5,159 bases of DNA from Holosporales bacterium (lineage in GTDB: Bacteria; Pseudomonadota; Alphaproteobacteria; RUG11792). The position numbers were made by a program, and so were the translations under genes. The stretch covers positions 1 through 5,159 of the forward strand of contig JAISFY010000002.1 of the NCBI GenBank assembly GCA_031263345.1, in the 5' to 3' direction. Below are positions 1-5,159 of the stretch, piece by piece (within the stretch, counting starts at the first letter, position 1; each line of letters opens with the position of its first letter). The notes under the pieces were generated by a model, which saw nothing but the letters and a program-made list of their open reading frames with translations, did not search any database and was not told the DNA's origin.

Positions 1-115
1 GAGTTATAGAACGATTAGGTCCCCCACTTTCAGAGCTTCTCTTTCGGGGAAAAAATAGAGTCAGGGTGAAGTAGATGGGGCCCGCTGAGGTGGTCAGACG
101 TTTTATCCTTTCGAA
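1..115. other. Left-edge region with no recognised gene
   Basis: No gene or RNA was recognised here. One plus-strand frame is open from base 3 to a TAG at 72-74 (23 codons) and could be the tail of a gene beginning outside the window. The same frame restarts at once with an ATG at 75 and runs 14 codons to a TGA at 117-119. Neither piece resembles a protein I know, and open frames this short occur by chance. I looked for tRNA, 4.5S RNA and RNase P RNA signatures and found none. The stretch looks more GC-rich than the spacer that follows. Confidence 0.3.
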
Positions 116-144
116 TTGATCAGCTGGGACGGGCATTGTACAAT
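116..144 (+). promoter_or_regulatory. Predicted sigma70-type promoter for the exonuclease gene
   Basis: A -35 box TTGATC (116-121, four of six consensus positions) is separated by exactly 17 bp from a -10 box TACAAT (139-144, five of six). Transcription would start near 151, giving a leader of about 43 bases before the ATG at 194. The prediction rests on box match and spacing only. Confidence 0.55.
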
Positions 145-145
145 G
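134..145. repeat. Perfect 12-bp palindrome over the -10 box
   Basis: CATTGTACAATG is its own reverse complement and covers the whole predicted -10 hexamer. It could be a half-site-symmetric operator for a dimeric repressor, or it could place a TACAAT box on both strands. No good -35 box was found for a minus-strand promoter at 16-18 bp spacing. A perfect 12-mer palindrome is expected about once in 5 kb by chance, so only its position makes it notable. Confidence 0.4.
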
Positions 146-155
146 AAGACATAAA

Positions 156-186
156 TCGGAGACTTGAAGTATCCTGAGCTTTTTTT
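156..186 (+). terminator. Terminator-like hairpin with T run in the leader of the exonuclease gene
   Basis: Bases 156-164 can pair with 168-177. The pairs are T156-A177, C157-G176, G158-C174, G159-C173, A160-T172, A162-T170, C163-G169 and T164-A168. There is a bulged T175, a G161/A171 mismatch and a three-base TGA loop. Two bases later comes a run of seven T (180-186). This is the form of a weak intrinsic terminator. It lies between the predicted promoter and the start codon, so it might attenuate the exonuclease transcript, or end a transcript arriving from the left. The stem is modest and could be chance. Confidence 0.3.
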
Positions 187-193
187 GTATTAA

Positions 194-1078
194 ATGATGA
201 GACGAGTCTGTCTGATTGATGTATCTGGATTCATTTACAGATCCTTCTACGGGTTTCGAAATCTAACTCATCGGCTAAGGGATGGGGCCGTTATCGAGAT
301 CGGGGCCATCTATGGATTTTGTTCAGCTATGCTGAAATTGATATCGATTTTTGGGAAATCAATGTTCGTGGCTGCCCTCGATTCGTCCCGACAAACCTTT
401 CGTTCTGAGATCTATCCACAATATAAAGCCAACAGGAAAGCGACTCCGCCGGAGCTTACTGCCCAATTTCCGATAATTCGAGAGGCTTGCGAATGCTTCG
501 GATTTCGGACGTTAACCCTTCCTGGATTCGAAGCAGATGATATCATCGCAAGTTATGTTAAAACGATCTCCGAGCACCAAGGATATGAGATAATAGTCAT
601 CTCTTCTGATAAAGACCTCATGCAGCTTCTGGATTATAATCAGACTTACTCCAAAATCAGCCTCTATGATCCAATAAAGCAGAAATTTATCACTAACGAT
701 GATGTTTTGGAAAAATTTGGAGTTCTACCAAATATGATCTTGGATGTCATGGCACTCATGGGAGATAGCTCCGATAACATCCCAGGGATTCCCGGGATTG
801 GGATTAAAACGGCCGCGGATTTAATAAATAAATTCGGATCTTTGGAGAATCTCATTTTGAACCTGTCTTGCCTCCCAAAGAGTAAAAAAAACGGAATTCT
901 GAAACAAGAAATCGAAAAAGCTATTTTATCAAAGCGCCTAGCTACCCTACGAAATGACCTTCAGGTAGATTTTCAATATTCAGATATAATTTCAAACAAA
1001 ATTGAAACCTTTTTAAACAAATTCAATCTTACATCCCTCATTAAGAAGAATTCCAGAGATATATACATGGCTGATTAG
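194..1078 (+). CDS. Stand-alone 5'-3' exonuclease / flap endonuclease of the DNA polymerase I type
   Basis: This 294-residue cytoplasmic protein matches the N-terminal 5' nuclease domain of DNA polymerase I, a metal-dependent enzyme that removes RNA primers and cuts 5' flaps during Okazaki-fragment maturation and repair. The acidic active-site set is complete: D9 (LIDVSG), D63 (ALDSSRQTFR), E113, D115 and D116 (GFEADD), D139 and D141 (SSDKD), and D191 and D194 (MGDSSDNIPG). Basic residues of the helical arch (YPQYKANRK, 74-82) and the helix-3-turn-helix DNA-binding motif GIPGIGIKTA (198-207) are also present. The domain closes with the usual RLATLRND stretch, and the protein stops about 45 residues later. 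The 3'-5' exonuclease-like and polymerase domains of full PolA are absent. An in-frame TAA (191-193) directly precedes the tandem ATGs at 194 and 197, which fixes the start; no Shine-Dalgarno site is evident. It may be a natural single-domain exonuclease or a polA cut at a domain border. No symbol is given because polA would imply the polymerase. Confidence 0.93.
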   Translation: MMRRVCLIDVSGFIYRSFYGFRNLTHRLRDGAVIEIGAIYGFCSAMLKLISIFGKSMFVAALDSSRQTFRSEIYPQYKANRKATPPELTAQFPIIREACECFGFRTLTLPGFEADDIIASYVKTISEHQGYEIIVISSDKDLMQLLDYNQTYSKISLYDPIKQKFITNDDVLEKFGVLPNMILDVMALMGDSSDNIPGIPGIGIKTAADLINKFGSLENLILNLSCLPKSKKNGILKQEIEKAILSKRLATLRNDLQVDFQYSDIISNKIETFLNKFNLTSLIKKNSRDIYMAD

Positions 1079-1157
1079 TAACATTATTTTCGCTCGCTAG
1101 TCATCCTGTATGAAAATTCATATACATGTCTATAGTTCACTCTCTGGATGTAAGTAT

Positions 1158-2540
1158 TCAACCTCCAAGAGACTGCAGAATTTCATCAATCTCCGCTTCC
1201 AAATTTTCTTTACCTTCCAGGCCTTTCTTTTCTGGATGGAAAGGAAATCTCTTTCCGCCTCGATGGTCGATCCCAAATCTTCCAGTTTTCCTATCATCCT
1301 TAGTCCTGGAATTTAATTCGGCAATGGTAGCATCAATCCCAGAGATTCCAGGGACATCGGTCGATCCAGAAGGAGGCGTTGGCGCCAAACCACCATTAGC
1401 CGAATTTCCTATCTCCTCTGCCAAGATCTCAGAGACCGGTTGAGGCGCCGTTCCATCACCAGCGGCAGTTAGTCCTGAAGGCACAGAGCCAGCTAAAGCA
1501 GAAAGGCCTTCCGGAGCATTGGTACCTAATAATGGCAGTAACTCCCGAGTATCCACACTTCCCGATTGCGTGTCTTCAGCACGAAATCTGTGCTCTTTTG
1601 GAAATCCGCCATGACGCTCATTATTATTCCAGATGACTCCGTCAGTCCCTGATAGAACACGTCTGCGCCCATCCTTCGTCTCGGTTTCTGCAGCCGCTTT
1701 CCTCATAGCTGCTCGAAGTGTTTCTATACCATTTTCCGTGACATTGCTATCAGTCAAATTTATGCATACCAAACATCCTATTCCATTAGCCATAATAGAA
1801 TTCACTATTTTAGCGAGACCAGCATCTGTGACGGAAGTACTGGCAAAATTAAGGTAATAAGTCTTCTGTAAATCTAAGACATCTATCACTTCATCACTTA
1901 TCGACTCGTTATAAGAAAGATTCAAAACCAATACCTTTCCATCAGCACCAAAAATCCTTGTCCAATGGGCAAGGTTAGCCGCTGTGACTCCTGTTTTCGA
2001 GAGATCAATATATATATTCGTAGAATGAGTACCAAATGATGACGTAGTTATCAGTAACTGGTAATACTGCCTAATAGTAGCGTCTCCATTTATAGGGAAA
2101 TCTGTAACTCCAGACAAATTGAGTATATTATTAGATAGTCCTACTGCCCTTTTAAGAGCATTATTACAGGTATTCCCATGCTGACCAAACCGATCTTGAG
2201 TCCCGCCGTGCGATCCTTCACCGACAGGTAAAGTCTGGATCGTAGCCGGAGAAACAGCAGACATTTCAGCCACAGGTATCGGATTAACTGCAGCGGTAGC
2301 CTCTGGTGTAGTCGCAGGATTACTTAACTCAGCTATAACTGAGGAAACGGAAGAATCTAACGGCCCCCCATCCAGAGACTGATCCAAGGTATCGGGACTA
2401 CCCGTTTCCGTAGGATTTAAAGATAAATCTGAGCTCAATAACTCGTCAATATCGCTTGCTCTTGAATAACAACAAAGAACTACGCTAGTTGCAATCGATA
2501 AAAAACTGAAGACTAACCTACGAAAGCCTAATAACCTCAT
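1158..2540 (-). CDS. Predicted exported leucine-rich-repeat protein with long disordered flanks
   Basis: I do not recognise this 460-residue protein as a named family. From the ATG at 2540 it has a textbook signal peptide: a basic start MRLLGFRR, a hydrophobic core to about residue 25, and a likely signal peptidase I site after SRA (28). An ATG at 2585 would add 15 residues but bury the signal behind a long leader, so I prefer 2540; neither has a Shine-Dalgarno site. Two cysteines lie near the core's end but do not form a lipobox. Residues 29-125 are rich in Ser, Thr, Pro and acidic residues and look disordered. Residues 139-275 hold about five irregular leucine-rich repeats of the ribonuclease-inhibitor-like kind, with cores ILNLSG, IYIDLSKTGV, VLVLNLSYN, YYLNFASTSV and CINLTDSNV, spaced 25-37 residues. 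The rest is low in predicted structure, with a basic patch near 412-431. Such LRR domains bind proteins, so a secreted or surface role, perhaps towards a host, is inferred. It converges on the exonuclease gene and probably has its own promoter. Confidence 0.8.
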   Translation of the reverse strand: MRLLGFRRLVFSFLSIATSVVLCCYSRASDIDELLSSDLSLNPTETGSPDTLDQSLDGGPLDSSVSSVIAELSNPATTPEATAAVNPIPVAEMSAVSPATIQTLPVGEGSHGGTQDRFGQHGNTCNNALKRAVGLSNNILNLSGVTDFPINGDATIRQYYQLLITTSSFGTHSTNIYIDLSKTGVTAANLAHWTRIFGADGKVLVLNLSYNESISDEVIDVLDLQKTYYLNFASTSVTDAGLAKIVNSIMANGIGCLVCINLTDSNVTENGIETLRAAMRKAAAETETKDGRRRVLSGTDGVIWNNNERHGGFPKEHRFRAEDTQSGSVDTRELLPLLGTNAPEGLSALAGSVPSGLTAAGDGTAPQPVSEILAEEIGNSANGGLAPTPPSGSTDVPGISGIDATIAELNSRTKDDRKTGRFGIDHRGGKRFPFHPEKKGLEGKENLEAEIDEILQSLGG

Positions 2541-2611
2541 ATATACGGTTGCAAAAATATGGTCTAATGACAGCAGTATATTCATTAAAAGTTAAGAAAT
2601 GGTTAAATTGT

Positions 2612-2640
2612 TATCTAGGAATATATTTACATTTTGTCCA
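2612..2640 (-). promoter_or_regulatory. Possible promoter for the LRR-protein gene
   Basis: Reading the minus strand, TGGACA (2640-2635, five of six -35 positions) is followed after 17 bp by TAGATA (2617-2612, only three of six -10 positions). Transcription would start near 2605, upstream of both candidate start codons (2585 and 2540). The 77-bp spacer between this gene and the 91-residue gene is AT-rich and holds no convincing terminator, so read-through from the murC operon is also possible. Confidence 0.3.
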
Positions 2641-2662
2641 AAAAGACTTAATAACGCAGAGT

Positions 2663-2938
2663 TTATCGATTTAATCTGTTGTAATTGTTTGCCATAAGGA
2701 GAGCACTACCACTTGGAAGCCTGCTCTTCGAAAGTGGAATTATCGGTTTCCGTAATTGTGATGAAAGGAGTGGTACGTTATTGATATTAGGTACTCTCAG
2801 TTTCCTGCTAGATTTTTCATTCTGCGAAGATTGGGGAATATCTTTCTTGTCATGAGTGGCATATCCGATTAATGTTCCGGAAATGAGAAACATAATCGCG
2901 GAACATGAAATCCCGACGACGAAAATCCATTTTTTCAT
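2663..2938 (-). CDS. Small membrane-anchored protein of unknown function, coupled to murC
   Basis: This 91-residue protein is not one I recognise. It opens with MKKW and a single hydrophobic segment (about residues 4-26), so it is either anchored in the inner membrane with its C-terminus outside or carries an uncleaved signal. The remaining 65 residues are basic, rich in Ser, Asn, Pro and Lys/Arg, with no cysteine, coiled coil or domain signature. The ATG at 2938 shares an ATGA with the murC stop codon, and a GGAGAG sits 11 bases upstream inside murC (2950-2955). This fits translational coupling and makes this start better than the longer in-frame option at 2974, which would add 12 residues lying within murC. 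Its position suggests an envelope role; its size and topology recall divisome proteins such as FtsL, but no heptad pattern supports that. Confidence 0.65.
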   Translation of the reverse strand: MKKWIFVVGISCSAIMFLISGTLIGYATHDKKDIPQSSQNEKSSRKLRVPNINNVPLLSSQLRKPIIPLSKSRLPSGSALLMANNYNRLNR

Positions 2939-4329
2939 CGTTCTAAAAGCTCTCCATAAATACCATGTGCCCACTTAGAAATACTACCAGCTCCAGCAAA
3001 TAAAATAACATCACCATTATCTAAAATATTATTATCTATCAAGTCTTTTACGATTGTAGCAACCGCTGCTTCATCTGCGGCAAAAATAACGTTCTTACCG
3101 GCTTTATGCAACGAATCATATAGATTTCTGGAAGAAATATCTGAAGTCTCCGTATCATCACCTCTATAAACTGAGGTTATTACGATAGTATCGGCACCAT
3201 AGAAACATTCGCAGAACTCACTAAACAAAAGATTTAATCTAGTAAATCTATGTGGTTGACAAATGATAACGATCCTACCACTCGTTTTCTGCTTTGCAGA
3301 CTCGATGAGAGTTCTGATCTCGGTAGGATGATGAGCATAATCATCAATAAAAGAAATCCCACGAATGTCCCCTAACACTGTAAATCGCCTACTAACTCCG
3401 GAAAATGAAGCTAATGTAGTTTTAATGATATCTGAATCAATTTTTAATTCGGTAGCCATAGCGATTGCTGCTAGTGTGTTCAGTATATTATGCTCTCCCA
3501 GTAGTGGTATACTAACCCCTTCCAGGATTTCGTCACGAATTTTTACATCGAATGTGGAGCCAATTGCAGTTTTTTTGATATTTACCGCTCGAACCATTGA
3601 GTCTTTAGCAATCGAATAGGTAATTATATTCCTATCGGTTATATCACCGATGACCTCCTCAACGTTCGTATCATCAAGACATACGATTCCAGCTCCATAA
3701 AATGGTAAATTATTTAAAAATGATTTGAAAGCTAATTTTAAATTCTCGAAAGATCCGTAATGATTTATATGCTCCCTATCAATATTAGTTACAATACCAA
3801 TTGTAGGGAATAAAGTTACAAAACTTCCGTCCGATTCGTCCGATTCAACAACTGCCCAATTTCCAGAGCCTAATTTTGCATTCGTCTGATATGAATTAAT
3901 AACTCCTCCATTAATGACGGTTGGTGACATCGACGCCACCTCCAACATCGCTGCACAAATCGACGTTACAGTAGTTTTCCCGTGAGAACCGGCAATGACG
4001 ACCGATTTCTTGAGACGAACAATCTGAGAGAGCATTTCGGCCCTCGTTAGACATGGAATCCGGAGTTCTCTGGCCCGCAATAATTCTGGATTGTCTCGTT
4101 TTATTGCTGATGAATAGACTACTATGCTAGCATTATTTACGTATAATCCATTATGTCCAACGAAGGCCGGAATTCCCAGTCGTTTTAGTCGCTCGATATT
4201 TCGCGATTGGCGGATATCGCTTCCCTGGACACTATAGCCGATCGAATGTAGAATTTCGGCGAGTCCGCTTACTCCAATCCCACCAAGACCTACAAAATGA
4301 ATGACTTTAGAGCCATCGTGAACATCCAT
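2935..4329 (-). CDS. murC: UDP-N-acetylmuramate--L-alanine ligase MurC
   Basis: MurC uses ATP to join L-alanine to UDP-N-acetylmuramic acid, the first step in building the peptide stem of peptidoglycan, in the cytoplasm. The 464-residue protein is full length and all three Mur-ligase domains are visible. The N-terminal nucleotide-binding fold carries GLGGIGVSG (14-22) and the acidic D38. The central ATPase carries the P-loop GSHGKTT (114-120), the metal-binding ESDESDGSF (162-170) and NIDREH (182-187). The C-terminal ligase domain carries GEHN (278-281), SRRF (313-316) and DDYAHHPTE (329-337), and the protein ends with the typical GAGSISKW (446-453). No key residue is missing. Tandem ATGs lie at 4332 and 4329; the strong AGGAGGT site is 7 bases from the second by its GGAGG core but only 4 from the first, so 4329 is preferred. 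The gene follows rlpA on the same strand and overlaps the next gene by 4 bp. murB, ddl and ftsQ, frequent downstream partners, are absent here. Confidence 0.97.
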   Translation of the reverse strand: MDVHDGSKVIHFVGLGGIGVSGLAEILHSIGYSVQGSDIRQSRNIERLKRLGIPAFVGHNGLYVNNASIVVYSSAIKRDNPELLRARELRIPCLTRAEMLSQIVRLKKSVVIAGSHGKTTVTSICAAMLEVASMSPTVINGGVINSYQTNAKLGSGNWAVVESDESDGSFVTLFPTIGIVTNIDREHINHYGSFENLKLAFKSFLNNLPFYGAGIVCLDDTNVEEVIGDITDRNIITYSIAKDSMVRAVNIKKTAIGSTFDVKIRDEILEGVSIPLLGEHNILNTLAAIAMATELKIDSDIIKTTLASFSGVSRRFTVLGDIRGISFIDDYAHHPTEIRTLIESAKQKTSGRIVIICQPHRFTRLNLLFSEFCECFYGADTIVITSVYRGDDTETSDISSRNLYDSLHKAGKNVIFAADEAAVATIVKDLIDNNILDNGDVILFAGAGSISKWAHGIYGELLER

Positions 4330-4335
4330 CATATT

Positions 4336-4342
4336 ACCTCCT
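4336..4342 (-). promoter_or_regulatory. Strong ribosome binding site of murC
   Basis: AGGAGGT on the minus strand is a near-perfect Shine-Dalgarno sequence and the best one in the window. Its spacing favours the second of two tandem ATGs (4329) over the first (4332). The exonuclease and LRR genes have no comparable site, so murC is probably the most efficiently translated gene here. Confidence 0.8.
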
Positions 4343-4375
4343 GCGTCATATATGTTTGGAGTTATAATTTTTAGT

Positions 4376-4404
4376 ATTATATCCTCAGCTCGTTGGAAAA
4401 AGTC
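4376..4404 (-). promoter_or_regulatory. Possible promoter for murC
   Basis: A perfect -10 hexamer TATAAT (4381-4376, minus strand) lies in the 120-bp gap between rlpA and murC. The sequence 17 bp upstream, GACTTT (4404-4399), is a poor -35 box and there is no extended TG motif. Transcription would start near 4370, about 40 bases before the start codon. In AT-rich DNA a lone TATAAT can be chance, and murC may instead be co-transcribed with rlpA. Confidence 0.4.
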
Positions 4405-4452
4405 TCATTTTTCGATGTGTTAACCTAACGATAGCATTTCAAAGGATTGCCC

Positions 4453-5130
4453 CTAGAACGTATTTAACCGTTTCGGTATCGATCGCTTTATCCCGTATGG
4501 CCCCGATTTTTGATTAGTTCTTACCGTTTTGTACATAGAGCTGTATTCTGTATACCGTTTCGGATTACTCCCTAAAATCTCTTGAAAGTATAATTGTGCC
4601 CATGTTCTTCCAAATGGATCTCGTCTTTTCTTGCAGTGAGTCGCAATGTAGCGAGATAACTTTACACTATCAGCGACCATGGTTTGGACACGAACTGGTG
4701 AAGGTTTATGTCTATGGAGATTAAGAGCCCTTGCGGCCCCGTAAGAAAGATCGATAATTCTCCCAGCGTAGCAATACGGCCCTCTGTCATCGATAATAAC
4801 TATGACAGACTTTCCATTCCTTAAGTTCGTTACCCTTACGACAGATGGAAGCGGTAGGGTTCTGTGCGCTGCCGTCATTGCCATCTTATTAAATCGTTCA
4901 CCAGTTGCTTTCATTTTTCCATGAAAATCATCCCCATACCAGGAAGCAAGTCCAACCTCGTCGTATTCATAAAACATTTGTGGGTGGTACCAGGATCCTC
5001 TGACCACGTACGGCTTACATGAAACACACGTAGGGCCGGCCGGAGTTCTAACGGATCCACAGCCAGCTAAAAATATACTAATCCCAGCAATCCACTTACT
5101 GGAATACGTCGTAAAGCTTTTCGATACCAT
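4453..5130 (-). CDS. rlpA: RlpA-type septal-ring lytic transglycosylase lipoprotein
   Basis: RlpA proteins are outer-membrane-directed lipoproteins that cleave peptidoglycan glycan strands lacking stem peptides, mainly at division sites. Counted from the ATG at 5130 (225 residues), a signal peptide ends in the lipobox LAGC with lipidation at C24. A RGSWYHPQ element (44-51) precedes the double-psi beta-barrel, which runs from GLASWYG (60-66) through TGERF (76-80), TAAHRTLP (86-93) and DDRGP (114-118) to GRIIDLS (123-129). The residues known to matter for catalysis in RlpA, Glu, His and Asp, correspond to E78, H89 and D115. No SPOR domain follows; residues 140-225 form a basic tail with no recognised domain. 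Cysteines 35, 38, 120 and 166 could form disulfides in the periplasm. An ATG at 5136 and a TTG at 5142 are alternative starts, and the frame stays open to the window edge. I chose 5130 because it gives a compact lipoprotein signal with a GGGA six bases upstream. The promoter must lie outside the window. Confidence 0.9.
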   Translation of the reverse strand: MVSKSFTTYSSKWIAGISIFLAGCGSVRTPAGPTCVSCKPYVVRGSWYHPQMFYEYDEVGLASWYGDDFHGKMKATGERFNKMAMTAAHRTLPLPSVVRVTNLRNGKSVIVIIDDRGPYCYAGRIIDLSYGAARALNLHRHKPSPVRVQTMVADSVKLSRYIATHCKKRRDPFGRTWAQLYFQEILGSNPKRYTEYSSMYKTVRTNQKSGPYGIKRSIPKRLNTF

Positions 5131-5159
5131 GCACATTCCCAATAACCGCGAGAGTAGGC

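Noticed and set aside
664..855. 63-codon minus-strand open frame
   Set aside because: It is antisense to the conserved active site and helix-3-turn-helix of the exonuclease.
1107..1126. Inverted repeat (TATGAA/TTCATA) in the gap between the convergent exonuclease and LRR genes, as a bidirectional terminator
   Set aside because: The stem is short and AT-only apart from one G-C pair, the loop is tiny, and no T run follows on either strand.
779..1361. Similar IPGIPGI (exonuclease) and VPGISGI (LRR protein) peptides, suggesting a shared duplicated segment
   Set aside because: In the exonuclease this is the conserved DNA-binding motif of the family; the match is short, lies on opposite strands, and does not extend at the DNA level.
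1126..1443. 105-codon plus-strand open frame
   Set aside because: It lies antisense inside the LRR-protein gene, its protein resembles nothing known, and the minus-strand frame there continues a protein with signal peptide and repeats.
2474..2485. Lipoprotein signal (LCC) in the LRR protein
   Set aside because: The residues before the two cysteines do not fit the lipobox, since the position before the cysteine is Leu or Cys rather than Gly, Ala or Ser; an SRA signal peptidase I site a few residues later fits better.
3365..3619. 84-codon plus-strand open frame
   Set aside because: It is antisense to well-conserved MurC sequence and is a shadow of it.
4396..4413. GAAAAA/TTTTTC hairpin on the minus strand downstream of rlpA, as an rlpA terminator
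   Set aside because: It has five A-T pairs and one G-C pair with no separate T tract after the stem, so it is too weak to call.
5131..5159. RlpA start at TTG 5142 or beyond the window
   Set aside because: The frame is open to the edge so this cannot be excluded, but a TTG start without a Shine-Dalgarno site is less likely than the ATGs at 5130 or 5136, which give a normal lipoprotein signal.

Overview
The window reads as ordinary bacterial chromosome, most likely from an alphaproteobacterium. The best clue is the RlpA protein, whose GSWYHPQ stretch just before the catalytic fold resembles the alphaproteobacterial RlpA type. The AT-rich spacers, the LRR protein and the small cell-wall gene set would fit a host-associated lineage such as Rickettsiales or Holosporales. 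That placement is inference from sequence style, not from a search. No phage, insertion sequence, CRISPR array, tRNA or rRNA was seen.

Layout, left to right. Bases 1-193 hold no recognisable gene. They contain a good sigma70-type promoter (116-144) whose -10 box lies inside a perfect 12-bp palindrome, followed by a terminator-like hairpin with a T run (156-186). Next comes a plus-strand gene (194-1078) for a complete 5'-3' exonuclease (flap endonuclease) domain of the DNA polymerase I type, which stops where a full PolA would continue into its 3'-5' exonuclease-like and polymerase domains. Facing it across a 79-bp gap is a minus-strand gene (1158-2540) for a predicted exported protein of about 460 residues: signal peptide, disordered segment, a short leucine-rich-repeat block and a long disordered tail.

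The right half is a minus-strand cell-envelope block, transcribed right to left: rlpA (peptidoglycan-cleaving lipoprotein, start near 5130), murC (UDP-MurNAc:L-alanine ligase, from about 4329) and a 91-residue membrane-anchored protein of unknown function whose ATG overlaps the murC stop in an ATGA junction. MurC acts in the cytoplasm to start the peptide stem of peptidoglycan, and RlpA would act on glycan strands in the periplasm, so the organism keeps both wall synthesis and wall remodelling. murC is not followed by murB, ddl or ftsQ as it is in many proteobacteria.

The most interesting points are the stand-alone PolA-type nuclease, the exported LRR protein with mirrored short helical motifs near its two ends, the unknown protein coupled to murC, and the palindrome-plus-hairpin leader of the exonuclease gene. 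I do not see strong evidence for a wholly new multi-gene system here.
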